A stretch of 64,000 nt of DNA from Rhodamnia argentea (Eukaryota; Streptophyta; Magnoliopsida; Myrtales; Myrtaceae), in contig NC_063152.1 in the NCBI RefSeq assembly GCF_020921035.1, forward strand, positions 35,260,494 through 35,324,493. Direction: 5' to 3'. Positions 23,116 through 36,328 of the stretch are shown in pieces. The position numbers and the translations under genes were made by a program. Every line of letters starts with the position of its first letter. Positions within the stretch are counted from its first letter, which is position 1. The notes below the pieces were generated by a model. That model did not search any database. It saw only the letters and a program-made list of their open reading frames with translations, and had not been told where the DNA came from.

Positions 23116-24051
23116 AATGAAGCAACAAGTTTAATTTTCATACAATTTCATTTTATTTGGCTTCGTGAATGATAAAATTATAATGCGAGTAGAGAAATTG
23201 TAGGAGCAACAATTAAATAAAGAGAAAGAGCAAGCTAAGGAGAAAAAAAATCCAAAAACAAAAAAAAAAGGTTTAAAATCGACCCTTTCGATTCGGTCGA
23301 TTCAATCCGATCTTGTACTCCTAAAATGAAAAATCGGATCACTTGATCATCGGTATCGATTTTAAGGGATTGGGAAATGAATCGCCATCCTCCGAAACTG
23401 GGAAAACTGGACCATCGATCAGATCCGATCCAATCAGAACCAATTCTGATTTGATTGGTCTAAATTGCTCGCCTCTACGTTCCAACGGTTCCCTATCTCT
23501 TCACCAGGGGGAATGTGGCCAACTAGAAGAAGTTGCCGACAAGCAGCAGCACTACAGCGTGAAACGACGTCGTTAACTGGTAATCCATCTTAATCAACAA
23601 ATCAGACGTTCTGGAAGATATAGTCGGAGGCGAAGAGGCCCCCTGAAAGTGATCGCTTTCTCTTCTCTCTTCTCTCTCTCTCTCTCTCCAATGTCCATTT
23701 CCTGAAATTTTCTACTCACACTCTCCCGATTCGCCTTCGCCCGCACTTCACCAACACTCCTCGCCGCTCGCTCCCGTCGCTTTCCGAATCCCGCCCGAAG
23801 AAGAACGGCCTCTTCGCGACGGGATTGCGTCACCACCCTCTCCAATCTCCGCCTCGAGATCGCTCCATGATTTGAGCTGTACACGTGCGGACTCCGTCCC
23901 CTCCCTCGCGTCCCCTTTCTTTCCCTCCGTCGCTCTCGTTGCGTGCGCTCGGCGCGCGATTCCGACGTTCCGGCGACTGATTCTTGCATTGTCGCGGTTT
24001 TACAGGTTCTTTTCTTTTCTTTTCTTTTTTTTAATCCGTTTTGGCGGTGCG
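23116..24051 (+). promoter_or_regulatory. GAUT1 upstream region and 5' UTR
   Basis: AT-rich until about 23500, then a C/T-rich leader with a CT microsatellite (about 23660-23689) typical of plant 5' UTRs. An in-frame ATG at 23872 would add 60 residues to GAUT1 if that RNA is unspliced, but the extension is hydrophobic and not conserved in the family. A pyrimidine-rich ttttacag|g at about 24005 could be an acceptor of a 5' UTR intron. Transcript ends cannot be placed by eye. Confidence 0.4.
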
Positions 24052-27000
24052 ATGGCGTTGAAGCGAGGAGCATCCGGCGTCGGGATCTGTCGGAGCAGGA
24101 GCGGGGGATCGCGGCTGGTTCTCGTCGTGCTCGCCTTCTTCTGTGTGCTCTCGCCGCTGCTTTTCTACTTCGGCAAAGGCCTCCACGCCGGCTCCGCTCA
24201 CGGTCAGTGCTTGTTGCGTTGGAACTCGCGATTTCTGTTACTCCTTTTGCAGTGTCTATTTTGCGTTTGGCATTGCCGTTGAGTAGGATGTGCAGATCTC
24301 GCTTGGTGATGAGATAGGTGATTTTTTGAGCTTTTCCTTTTCCCTTGCGGTAGTGGACTTGACCTTGCATGTGTTGTGTATTTTTCTGATCTCTAATGTC
24401 TGTGATGATTGGGGTTATAGATCATCGAGGAGTTGCTCCTGAACGAGGAAGTATGCTATGGATGACTTTATTATCTAAATGACTGGATGGTGCTTACAAC
24501 ATTGAAGTAAATAGATTCGATTGTGATGGATAGGCAATGACGTACTATGAGGTAGTGAGAAGTAGATTCCCATACGCCTAAATACATTATCACAGATTGA
24601 AGTTTAAGTTGAGGTTTAGTGTCAGCCAACTCTTTAGCAACCTTTATACTTCTGCAGCTAGGTTCATAAACCTGAATTAGTGCCCCCTATTGTAGATTGC
24701 TGATGGCCGTATTATATATGACCCCAAGATTACGCGAACCATTTTGAAAGCAACTTTGATGTTAGGTAGCAACATGGTCTGCAAGAAGGAAGAATAGGAT
24801 CAGAAAGAGGCGATGCCTTTGCTTGAAGCCTTTTTAGAATGTCTACAAGGACAGTTTTAGGGGTTCCCTTTGTTCTAGGCAAGATAATATTCTAAAAAGT
24901 TGAAATCTCAAATGGAGACTGGTTCTACCATCCAGAGTGTATCCTTCATGAGTTTGGTGGTGGTATTTCATGGGTCTGAATTGCCCACTTAATATGGTTC
25001 ATTGGTTGGTCATCATTAAATAGAGGAGCATGTTAACATTCATTATTTTTCTTTTCGATATGGAAAAGAAAAGACTACTACAAGGCACCAAGGGGGTGCA
25101 GATGGATATACAAGAAGAGATCAGATCCCAAAGAGCTAAAGACAAATCATCTCCGATGTCAATTAAAGCATTGACATCCACACATATTTTCCACTATACA
25201 ATAAGTGTAAGACTTCAACCAACTTCCAATAATTTCAAAAACGGGCATCTCCTATCTGAAGAAAGCTCTCAGATCCCGCTCTTCCAAATCGACCAAAGAA
25301 CATCAAGAGGCATTGAAGAGAACCATCTTTCCTTTACGCGAGGCCACAGAAGATAATGCCAAGCCCATAATCCTCGTTAAGTAGATCCTCCGATAACCCA
25401 ATATAGCTCATGCAGGGATAAGAGGCTGCCCATATCATTCTTGTCCACATACAGTGAAGGAGGAGATTCCTCATAGTCTTTGCTTCTCTTTTGCAAAAGA
25501 AGCATCTATTGACCAGCACAATCCCTCATCTCTGCAAATTGTCTAACCAACAATCTTCTTTTTGAGCAAATTTTAGTAAGACTTTTCAGAAGAAGTTCCA
25601 TCTCTACCACAAATCAAAGACAAAGTGACGACAGAAGAGAATTCTTAGAGTTGTACAGCAAATTTAAGAACTGACAAAACCTTTAAGTTCTCAATTTTGG
25701 GTTTGTCTCCAAAACTCGATCTTCCAAGTAATTCTCTGTTTGGAGGAATGATAGCAATCAGACACAAGGTCCTCCTTGTTTCTAGTGCTGTCAAAGAGGT
25801 CAGGGAAATGTTGACAAGATGTATTTCACCCAGTGTCGAGCCAAAAGTGTATCTACTTACCATCTCCCACAATAAACTCGCTCCACTCATCTCTATTGAT
25901 TCCATTCTGTTCCTAAATGTTAATATCTACAGGTGGTGTGCTGATGCGATGACTTAGAAACAATTTCAAATAGATTGTATCTGTATAATGAATAGTTTTA
26001 CAGTGACCAAATGATGATATGTCTTTGAGGAAAAATGTGGTTTCAAAAACAGCCTTATAGCAGTTCTTTTTCTGCTAATCTGCATTATAATTGAAAACAA
26101 GAATTATCGGTACGTAAACTTTGTGAAGTTAGCCGGCCCTTTCAATGGAACGGGTTGTGGAAGTAAGATTTCTGAATGTCTGTTAGCAAAGAAGTTTGTC
26201 ATCATGTTGAAGCCGGATCTGGGCAACAAGTTACATTTTTTGAAACTGAAGAAACTGAAGAAATGGAGGATGTCCAGGGTTTTTGGTTGTTTTCCCATCC
26301 TGACATCACTGTATGGAAATATGCTGGTCAAGAGTATTTTCATTAATTATGGTGGAGTTTCCAAGGGTGAGAGCGTCGTGTCACAGCGGTGTGAGAGAAT
26401 GGGGCTGAAATGAAATTGTTGTCAGAAATAGACAACCAAGCTAGTTGGTCAATTGCCATTCTTATTCAGTGGCTTTTGATTTTTTTGGGCTGTATCAGAA
26501 AAAGATAGGATTCATCCATCCTGTAGAGTACAGTTTGAATGGCTTCCTATTATTATAAATTCTGTGTTGATCTATGAGAAAGGGATTTTCCATCCCATTT
26601 GTACATCATTCTTTTTTACAGTTGACCATGAGAATGAAAACGCTAGTTTCATTCTCCGTACTAGTTCCATTTGAACCTAAGTTCTACTTCCTGTACAGTT
26701 CAGTTTGGATAGCGTAATATTATTATCACTCTCATGTCCATCTATGTAGTCCCAAATCAAACGTTAGAAAATTAATTAACCTTCCATTTGTCACAGTTAA
26801 CCATGAGAATGAGAATGCTAATTTCCCATTCTTTGCTTCCCATTTTTGTTCCATTCGAACCAAAGTCTTGCTTTCTTATAAGCCCAACTTAGTAGTAAGC
26901 CTCTGTATCGTACCTGGGAAATGATGAACTGGTTGGGGCTGATATTAGGAAATTACCACTTTCAGTTATAACCTGTGAACTTTTTTGAATTTCCTATGGT

Positions 27001-30000
27001 TATACATGCTGTGGTGATGCAGTGTTTTACCTCTTATGAGCTTACGTGTTTCCATCTACAATTTTCATCCAATAAAGATGACTCATGTTTCCAAATTCCC
27101 CCTTTTGCAGGTGATGATGATACCTCAAATGGTTCAGGCAAGGAGGTATGCTTTTCATATGTATTTTAATGCTTCAAGATCTTCTGCTATTTAATTGTGC
27201 TAATGTACAAAGTACTTGGATCTGTAGAATATTGATTGGCGAGAGAGGATGGCATTGCAACATCTTTCATCTCTTTTTTCTAAAGAGGTAACATTCAAAT
27301 TTGATGACTTTCACTTGAGCTGCTTCTTTAGGATTGCTGGTAGCTATGTAATAGCATTGAGATATGTTGCCATGGCAATTATGTTCTGCCTCTTTAATGC
27401 AGGTACTTGACGTCATCACGTCCAATATAGATGATTCAAATCCTTTAAGTCTTGATAGTTTCAGAAAAAGCAACATGTCTGCGTCATGGAATATAGATGG
27501 AGCACAGGCATCATTTGAGAATAAGGTTATAATCTTTCATTGGTCAATACCTTAATTGGCTTCTTATGTGACTAATCTGTTAACATAACTATGACCTCTG
27601 TTTAATCATGCCATTCTGGATTTTTTTCTCCTTCCTATGAAGCCTAAGAAGTCAGCTGCCGATATGAAACAACAAACACCAAAGGGCATGGTGAATGATT
27701 CTTCAGGTAGATTCTTTTAACTGCAATTTTTGGATGTACCCTTGGAAACTTTCTGATCTTTGTTTATGTCCTCTTGCAGATGAACAATCACAATTTGTGG
27801 ATTCACCTGCAAAGCTTGCTCGTAGGGTAATTTTTTTGGTTAATGAGAACTTCTGTAATCATGATCCACTATTCCCTATTTTGTCCCAAGGACCAGAGTT
27901 TTTCCATCAAGTTGTAAATCAAGATGGGAACATCTGTATTGGGAGTTGGATTTTTAATGACTGCTTTTAGTGTCACTGTTTACAATCTGCTTACTTGTTT
28001 CCAACTTTCTATCTATGACCACTTCTGCAGCAACTTAGAGAGAAAAGACGTCTAAAGCGTGCGGCTGAGTTGGTGCAACAAGACGAGGAAGTAACAGTTA
28101 AACTTGAAAATGCTGCCATTGAAAGATCCAAGTCAGTTGACTCTGCTGTTTTGGGAAAGTATAGCATTTGGAGGAAAGAGAACGAGAATGAGAACACTGA
28201 TTCAACCATACGGTTTATGCGGGACCAAATGATAATGGCAAGGGTGTATTTAACCATTGCAAAGATGAAAAACAAGCTTGACTTATACCAAGAATTGCAA
28301 ACTCGAATCAAAGAAAGTCAGCGTGCTTTAGGGGAGGCAAGTGGTGATGCTGATCTGCATCACAGGTACTGAAATCGTCTTGTAAGTTTTATGATTTCCT
28401 CAAATATTTCTGTTCCTGTGATGTGGGATAATGGTACTCACCTTACTATTTGACATTTTTCGCGTAGTGCACCTGAGAGAATGAAGGCTATGGGCCAAGT
28501 TCTGTCGAAAGCTAGAGAGCAGTTGTATGATTGCAAATTAGTCACTGGAAAACTGAGAGCTATGCTGCAAACAGCAGATGAACAAGTTAGAAGTTTGAAA
28601 AGGCAGAGCACATTCCTTAGTCAACTGGCTGCTAAAACAATTCCAAATGCAATTCACTGTTTGTCTATGCGTTTGACCATTGAATACTATCTGCTCTCTC
28701 CTAAGAAGAGAAAGTTCCCTAGAAGTGAAAACTTGGAAAACCGTGATCTTTACCACTATGCTCTCTTCTCTGACAATGTTTTGGCTGCATCAGTAGTTGT
28801 CAACTCGACTGTTATGAATTCAAAGGTGAGAATGAATTCTGATTTTCTTTGTGTTTACAATGCACCATCGGGATTTATTTCTTCCTTTTTCTTTCAAGAA
28901 GAATAAGGCATGCCTCAGTCGTGATAACTCTGAGAAAATCTTTGTAATGAAACTTTTGAACCCAACAATCATGAGATTCGATATTGATCTCATAGTGGAC
29001 TAATATTTCCTACTTTTTGTCCTTGAATATCTTAACTGACTGGACCTCTTACCAGAAAATAGTTCATGTTTGGACTGCAGGATCCTTCAAAACATGTGTT
29101 CCATCTTGTTACTGATAGACTTAACTATGGGGCAATGAACATGTGGTTTCTGCTAAATCCTCCTGGAAAAGCAACGATCCATGTTGAGAATGTTGATGAG
29201 TTTAAGTGGCTTAACTCATCATATTGCCCAGTTTTGCGTCAACTGGAGTCAGCTGCAATGAAAGAATATTATTTTAAAGCAGATCATCCGACCACACTTT
29301 CATCAGGGTCTTCCAATCTCAAGTATCGGAACCCGAAGTATCTCTCAATGCTTAACCATTTACGGTTCTATCTTCCACAGGTCTACCCTAAGTTGGATAA
29401 AATTCTTTTTCTTGATGATGATATTGTTGTCCAGAAGGACTTGACTGGATTATGGTCAGTTAATCTGCATGGGAAAGTAAATGGCGCTGTGGAAACCTGT
29501 GGTGAGAGCTTTCATCGTTTTGACAAGTACCTGAACTTTTCGAATCCTCACATTGCGAGAAACTTTGACCCAAATGCTTGTGGATGGGCTTATGGCATGA
29601 ACATGTTTGATCTTAAGGAGTGGAAAAGGAAGGATATCACTGGCATATATCACAAGTGGCAAAATATGGTGAGTCAATTACCATTCCTTCTGTTTCCTTT
29701 CTCCCATTTCCCTTTTCATTTTGGGCGAATGAACTGAAGCATTATACTCACAATTTTCGTTATTAATCATGGGCTAACTCCAGAGGTTTACCCTTTGGAA
29801 ACTGATAACCATGTCACTTATATCTTGGATGTTTGGACCATAGATCAGGATCTGCTTGTCACGTCGACACCTACTGTTTGAATTTTTGTTTGTTAAATAT
29901 ATCGCCTCAGTTATTGTCCACGCATTATTGCAATGCAAGTTTCTTTAGTGAAAGTGAAGTGACTAGTTTTAGGGTTTTTTGACATTGTTCTTCCCCTCTC

Positions 30001-30331
30001 CACACCAAAAAAAGAAAAAAGGAAAAAGAACTGACTGTTTTCTTTTTGGCTATAGAATGAAGATAGGGTTCTTTGGAAGCTTGGAACACTGCCGCCAGGG
30101 TTGATCACATTTTACGGGTTGACGCATCCTCTTGATAAGTCATGGCATGTGCTTGGTCTAGGTTACAACCCAAGTATTGATCGCTCAGAGATTGATAATG
30201 CAGCCGTGATTCATTACAATGGAAATATGAAACCATGGCTCGAGTTAGCCATGACAAAGTATCGACCGTACTGGACCAAGTACATAAAATACGATCATCC
30301 CTATCTGCGGACCTGCAACTTGAGTGACTGA
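24052..30331 (+). CDS. GAUT1: Galacturonosyltransferase 1 (pectin homogalacturonan synthase)
   Basis: GT8 enzyme of the Golgi that adds galacturonic acid to homogalacturonan; the Arabidopsis protein works in a complex with GAUT7. Ten exons: 24052-24202, 27111-27145, 27228-27287, 27403-27525, 27643-27706, 27780-27826, 28031-28365, 28468-28825, 29081-29668 and 30056-30331, giving 678 residues (Arabidopsis about 673). The MALKRG start is shared with Arabidopsis GAUT1. Seen: a type II membrane anchor (about 21-43); a basic stem (REKRRLKR, about 162-170); a variable coiled region; the catalytic DDD of LDDDIVVQKD (503-505); CGWAYGMNMFDL; and the HYNGNMKPW nucleotide-sugar motif. Intron 1 is 2.9 kb and carries a LINE relic. 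At the position where Arabidopsis GAUT1 is cut (Met167/Arg168), this protein has Lys-Arg. Confidence 0.95.
25040..25930 (-). mobile_element. L1-type LINE relic, 3' part of ORF2, in GAUT1 intron 1
   Basis: On the minus strand, NRCFFCKREAKTMRNLLLHC (about 25510-25450) is the reverse-transcriptase zinc-binding region (CxxC...HC) that ends plant L1 ORF2. It is preceded by a stretch resembling 'W..G.G..I.FW.D.W' (about 25900-25770) and followed in another frame by LMFFGRFGRAGSESF, like the usual 'LWxIWxERNxRxF'. The frames are broken by stops and shifts, and the 5' two-thirds is missing. A short A-rich tail is possible near 25,040. The element is old and inert, antisense to GAUT1. Confidence 0.6.
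26510..26875. repeat. Diverged direct duplication in GAUT1 intron 1
   Basis: Two copies of about 180 bp lie in tandem. Each carries gtacagtt near its start and then ccatgagaatga(g/a)aa, gctaatttc / gctagtttc, and a ttccatt(t/c)gaacc(t/a)aa block (about 26627-26680 and 26803-26866). The 'gagaatgagaatg' wording recalls common plant MITE remnants, but no ends can be fixed. Confidence 0.45.
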
Positions 30332-33300
30332 ACATGGCAAAGAAATCCAAGGTACAGTTGAATGCTCTCTCTACTTCAGGGTAAAGGATTACTACCATTT
30401 TCTATGCCTGAGAAGGGATTAAGATTCTGTTGATGCTGGGGTTTCTTCTTTTCCACATTGTTTAAATTGCTTCACGATTCATTGAATTCATTCTCACTGT
30501 CCCTTACCCGTTGAATGTTGGTCATGTTGAACATCCCACTTGACCTGTAAGACCTCACTGATATAGTCCATCCAGCACAATGCCTAACATGGGGTGTAAT
30601 GAACAAATACTTCACAATCCTTGTGATTGAATTGGAAAACTCGCTTTATTCTTTAGACGTTTGTTAGTTCTGAGGGATCATGTAAAAGTCGTTAGACTTG
30701 TTTGGTTTCCTGTTGTCTGTTTTCTTCGTATTTGTCGTCTAAATAGAGCTCTTGCTGCATCTGGGGTACTACTTTTGTTACTCTTTCTTAGGGAGTTCAA
30801 ATCACATGCTTGTCCTTAGAAGGCACTACATTGAGGTGGTTGCAGCCGTTCATGCATGTGATTAGTTGACTGGTGCTTTTAGCACGATCTTGCCTTTTTT
30901 GTCTCATGCATAATTTCCCCTCTAGCAAACCGTTAGAATTTGTCAATTGTGTCCTTGATGTATCAGCCATTATTCTTGTCTACCTGGAACGCACGAAAGG
31001 GACTTGTCAAGTTCCATATCTGAAGAAGCAAGTCATGGGGAAGTGAATAACACTCAGGACGACATCTTCTGTTCTATTGAAACCTAGTAAAAGCCAAATG
31101 TTCAGACGACTTCACAATAGCATAGTACTCAAAACGCCTAAATGCAAGTTCCCAGTTCGGCTTTGAGCTCGGGGAAGCCATAAATTTCTTGGCAACCTAG
31201 ACCCATGTCGTTCCGCAAAGAAATTTGGTAAGATGTCATGTTGTGTTACTAACTTTAGGGATTTAGAATTGAACATTTCATAGTTTAAATTGTCATTCTG
31301 ATGGATGAAATTTCCCAGAATTTTAGGGCTTTTTGTTCATCTCTGAACAATGATTAGACCGTGTTAATTTTTTTTTTTTTGTACTAACATAAACGAGAGA
31401 GAGGGAGAGAGATAAAATCGATGCATCAAACTTTAGAGCTTTCCTTCGATTCGATATTTCAATTGTTCGTGCGTGTATTCTTAGTTCAAAATTGAATTAA
31501 ACGATCTCAGTAAGGTTTCGAAGGTTAGATAGTAATCTCGCATTTTTCTTAATAAGCTAAGACACTTCTTTCAGCTCTTGCTCGTGCTTGCTTCAGAAAA
31601 CTTTAGAAATAGAAGAATCCCTTGTTATATCGTCGATGGAAGTTTTTTTTTTTTTCCTTTTTGGTTTTGGGGGGGGGGATGGTGTGTGGGTGTGTCAAAG
31701 TCCTCGATGGAGTTGGAGAGCCGAAGATAATGGTCCGTTCCAAAGCCAAGAGCCCAAGGGGCGGAATCCTCTTCGACACGAGCGTACGTTACAGCTAGAG
31801 AGTGCTACATGATATTCACCAAGACTTGAACATGACGCTGTTTGTCGTTCGTGCATGAAAGCTGCTTTTTGTTGCTAACGACGCCGTTTAGGCGAAGGTA
31901 GCCTTAGTCACGTGAACCAACCATGTAGTCGAGAGGCCCGAGTCTAGAAGCCGCTACATCAGTTGAACCCAACTGCAGCCGTGTATTATTATTATTATTA
32001 TTATTATTTTATTATTATTTTGAAAAAAAAAACAAGATGTTTTAAGACTTGATTAGATACTTGAGAAAGCTTTTGGACCACTCGTAAGAATTTTTGGACT
32101 TTCACGATGATTATTTCAATTTCATATTGAGTCGGATAGTTTTTTGTCCCATCTTTATACAACCGTAAAACCATTCACAAGATCATCAAGCTTCAATCTA
32201 TCTTTTGACTAATTCGGATGAACACTAACAAGAATCGCAAGCCCTAACCACAAGTATAATTGCTTGATTGTATTAAACTAAATTCCGTCTATGCAAATCA
32301 TTACATACATGTATATAAACTCAAAAATTACCTAAGGTCTTGTTTGGTTAACGGGAAACCAACATCTGGGAATGAAAATAATAGGAATTGGAATGAACAA
32401 TGAGGAATCGGAATGATAATCGATCTTCAAATCATCATCTCTTGGAATAAGAGTAATCTATTTATGTCCTGTTATTGCAGTTTTATTTTCCATAAGTAAG
32501 TATAAGCAAAAAATTAGAAATTCAAAATAAGCGATGCATCGTGATGCTAGGAACATATAATACTGTTGGCGAGAGCTCTGCGATAGACAGTCGTGTTTGC
32601 TGCTTCACATTCTTTCCTACATTTGATTGGACAGAGTTGACGAAAGAATTTTTCTGAACTGTTCCAAAAAAAAAAAAATAGAATATTAGGACCCCTGGGG
32701 TACTTTTACTTATGAAGTCAAACTATAACAGGGTGGAGCGGATCTTAGCAGTAATTATATTCCTTCCGGTGAAGCAGCCATAGCTAGCTGCATACGGTCA
32801 TGCGTTTTCTTGTTAGCCTCAATCTTCTCCCATAGCTTCCATCTCGAATCCTCCTACCGCAGCAAGTCGAATGAACTCCTTTGTTCCTATAGCTAGATAA
32901 AATCTCCGAGTTATCGCAGTCCCGCATCGATTGTCGACTAACTTCACGGATTTTAACCGAAAGTGATCGCTGCCGGACACTTCATCCTTCCATGGAAGTG
33001 ATGTGATTCTTTTGTTTTGTCTTCCTTTTTCTTTGGCCCCTCTCTTATTCTTATTCTGTCTTTCTTGCACAAGACCAGCTTTTTCTTAGCCCACTTTGCG
33101 TTATACTTCTTCTTTTCCCCCGCTGTAGATGGTCTGAACCTGATAAGAATTCCAGATCTCTTTGCTCCCCATTACCGAAGCTTTCATCACACCTGCCCAG
33201 ATTACATCTCCAAGTGGAAAGAACAGTGCGCACGGATCGCGCCGCTGTACCAAAAAGGGTGTGATTTGAACATAAATAGCTTCTGGGGTGGAAGCTGTAA

Positions 33301-34029
33301 CTCATTTTCATGATCAGAATCTTCTTGTCCGAACATAAAATTTTAAATAATATCCTTCAAATGGCTTATCGAATCCGCCTTAGCTTTTTTTATCAGCATG
33401 ATGCTGTGACAAACCATCACTTTGTGAGGTGCTACTGATGGGTCATGGCATCTGTTGGCTAGTCAAGAATCAGTAATTTACAGATCAAATCCTTTCGCAG
33501 CTCGCTTTTGTGCAAAGCCATATTAGGAGAAGCAATCCTTTATTAGTGTGCGAATTCTCAGAAAACCTTTTTCTTTCTTTTGGACCGGAAAGTCCCGGAA
33601 CTTCGTTTTTGATAATTTGCGATGGATCCGCATACCACGTATCCTGAGGTTCCAATCTGGGAAAGCTTTCTTTGTTCTTACGCAATTCCTTTCTGCATTT
33701 TTACAGTCAGTTAGACTCATTGTTCAATCCCTAACTTAGTTACGGAGTCATGTGGTGAAGTGATGAGATGTGTCTTCTCCATTTTCGCACTTGGCAATCA
33801 CGTGGAGAACGACGAACTTTGGCTGAATCATATTGCAGATAAGAGGGGAGTGAGATGGCCAACTTACATGAGCTTGTCTCTCCTCCCTTCTAGACCGAAA
33901 AGAAACACAAGCACGTGAACTCGACACATAAGAGATTGGACATACGACAGCCTCCGAAGTGAGAGTGACTGCAAGTGAGTGCATAGATATTTAGTATCTC
34001 GGAAGAGTTAAGGATAGCCGAGTATCATT
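30332..34029. other. GAUT1 3' flank and long intergenic region
   Basis: The first 400 bp or so are probably GAUT1 3' UTR. The region also holds a T run near 31,370, a (ATT)n microsatellite (about 31984-32020) and a 'cttgtttggttaacggg...ggaatgaaaat' MITE-like remnant near 32,340. Open frames of 80-100 codons at 32.8-33.3 kb on both strands show no domain I recognise. Confidence 0.4.
31630..31713 (-). repeat. Mini retroposition scar with C-rich 3' end
   Basis: tcgtcgatggaagt (31630-31643) is imperfectly repeated as tcctcgatggagtt (about 31701-31714). The insert of about 57 bp on the minus strand begins CTTTGAC, runs through a CCC-rich stretch and ends in oligo(A). It is the longest of the set, and its direct repeats are imperfect. 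Confidence 0.4.
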
Positions 34030-34408
34030 TGTTGGATGTGGTTCATACTCCACATTGATAGGAAAGCACGAGATCCCGCTCCTCGCTGAGCAACCGAGGT
34101 ACGAAGTAGCTGCCTTGGCAAGGTCTCAAGAGGGAGCGCTTTCTAGACACTAGAAGGCTTTTATAGTTTAAATCCGTGTTTTATTAATAGTTTGGGCTTG
34201 AGCCGATGGATAGCTACTTCTCTATATTAACTATTTCTCTTGTAATTGAGGGTTGCAATGTAATAAAGAGGTAAAAGATGTTGATTATAGTGAAATTCCT
34301 CTGCTGATGTAGCCTTTGTTTAAGGGTGAATTGAGATAAATTGTGTGTCAATTTCTCTTTTTCACTTTTGCGCTTTATTTCGTTGTGATTGTGCGCCGAA
34401 TCCTAACA
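34030..34408. mobile_element. Solo LTR, probably Copia-type
   Basis: A 379-bp unit begins TGTTGGATGTGG and ends TCCTAACA, giving the TG..CA inverted ends of an LTR. The flanking bases tcatt (left) and ttatt (right) are a near-matching 5-bp target duplication. No internal parts lie on either side, so this looks like the single LTR left by recombination. Copia is inferred from the start sequence; moderately old. Confidence 0.5.
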
Positions 34409-36182
34409 TTATTGCGGTGGTTTCTATGCACACAAGGCTGGATCGATTCTCCAACAGCCCTCAGCTTTAGTCCACTAAGACAGCGTTTAAACTTTAAAAA
34501 AAGGGGCTCTTAATCCTTGATTTGATCACCTTTTGCCCATTACTTGTTGTTGCCTTGTTGGGAAATGCAAGATGCCCACTCATCTGTGTTCATGAGGGAA
34601 CCAATCCTGGGGAGTCCAGATTAAATTCTTCATCCAAATTATGAATTAAGTGGTGTCCTGTTCTTGTGCTCACTTTTCCGGGTCGGGTTTGTATTGCCTC
34701 GGGGCAGATTTTATTGATAAAGCTGCGATTTCCATCTATGCCATGATCGATCAAGGCGGGCTCGAATTGGCGTTCTTGATGTCATGAAAAAAAAAAGGGC
34801 TTTTGTTTTAAGACAAGTTACCATGACATCCTCTTTTTTCCTGAGGGAAAGGAAAAAACATGTTTGTTGTTTTGTCATTTGTGCTTTCAAAGCAAGTGGC
34901 AAAGGATCCGACATTCCTAGCCATTGAATTTGGCTGTCTCCATAAGAATGGTCAAAGAGATCAGAACTGGCCTGGCCTCAGGTCTCTTCTTGACAATACT
35001 CGAAAGTATTATCTTCCTGACAGGTTGTGTATCCTTGTAAAAGTGTCTTGTCGAGGCCCGGAAATTTCTCTTGGCCGCATGTTTTTCTTCCTCCTCTAGT
35101 GATGAGAAGAAAAGCACAGTCTCACTTGGTTTGGTGGTCACATCTGTGACAGAAGTTGATATCTAATCAAAGAGGCATCAAATTATCGTCTGCTTTTGTT
35201 GTCACAGGTTTTGTTTTCTTGGCCAGCATTGTCTTCCATTTTCTAACTTGCTCTATTGTCATTGTGAACCTCTCAAGTCTCAAGAGATGTTGCAAGGGTT
35301 GACCCAGCAAATGTAGAAGGTAAAATGTTTTTTCAAAAAGGAGGTTTATGCAGTCAAGCATAGAAACTCTTTCTTAAGTCAATTCATCAGGAGATTTCCA
35401 GTTGCGCCTAATTTAGTGCGCATAGAACTCTAATCTTAAGGGGAAAGTATTCGCTAAATCAAGCCTAATTCTTTGTTAATCAAGTCAGGCATTGCTAATT
35501 GGGTCCTCCCTCCTCCTCTTGCCTGTACGATAAGGTCAAAAGAAGGCTTCACTTGATGCGTCTTTCGCAGAGAAAGCCAATGCGACTCGGAGACTCCTGT
35601 CTCTGCATACTCCTAGCTCTTCAGTATGCAATTGGCTCGCTTCGCCCCTCCGACCCGTGACTAATTTTTCTCACAGAATATGGCTCTAGTTGTATCTGCA
35701 ACAACACCTGTTTACATACCAAGGAGGAGTTCAAACAGCTGATTACATTGAATCCAGTAAGGGAATAAACAAACGAACACTTGAAGAGGAGGTTCGAAAG
35801 GCACAAAAAACAGAACAAGTAGTTGGTGGGCTTCTGGCATCCGAGGAAGAGAACCTCCTTCTTGATAGACCTTATTGTGCTATTTTTAAGGGCTGAAGAG
35901 AATGAACCGAGTGTTTCATTGCCAGCTTTTCGGCTACTGTCTTGAGTCCAAAGCACAGAGTACTTTGAATACTGGTTTTGATTGCAAATGGGTCAATGTC
36001 AAGTCTCTAGTCTTGTTGCATCTACTGCACTGGAAGTGACTCAAAATTAAAAAGGGGATTTTCCAATTGGGTGTATGATTTGGATGGAGAGAGGGAGTAA
36101 AAGGAATGACGCAACAGTTAAAACAATAAGATTCCAATATTTGTTCACGACCTCCCCAATGAACGGCCTTGGCTTTTCCCTC

Positions 36183-36223
<41 letters not shown>

Positions 36224-36328
36224 CTTCCCCTTATTAAACTCACCATCTCATTCCTTTCTCTCCCTCAAATCAACTTAGCCAACCTTCTCTGGTTTTCAAA
36301 GCCCCACACCAGTTGCAGCATCACAAAA
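34409..36328 (+). other. Intergenic and GA20ox upstream region
   Basis: No gene recognised up to about 36,000. The last 300 bp are the GA20ox promoter and leader, including a (CT)n microsatellite (36186-36219) about 110 bp before the start codon, probably in the 5' UTR. No riboswitch or strong regulatory motif could be assigned. Confidence 0.45.

Noticed and set aside
23872-24051. 60-residue upstream extension of GAUT1
   Set aside because: The family starts at MALKRG, and the extension would put hydrophobic sequence before the known membrane anchor.
32336-32480. MITE suggested by cttgtttggtt...ggaatgaaaat wording
   Set aside because: A typical remnant phrase, but no ends or inverted partner could be fixed, so it is only mentioned in the regional note.
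32819-33313. Overlapping open frames on both strands at 33 kb
   Set aside because: No domain recognised and neither shows intron signals. Left as unassigned intergenic DNA.
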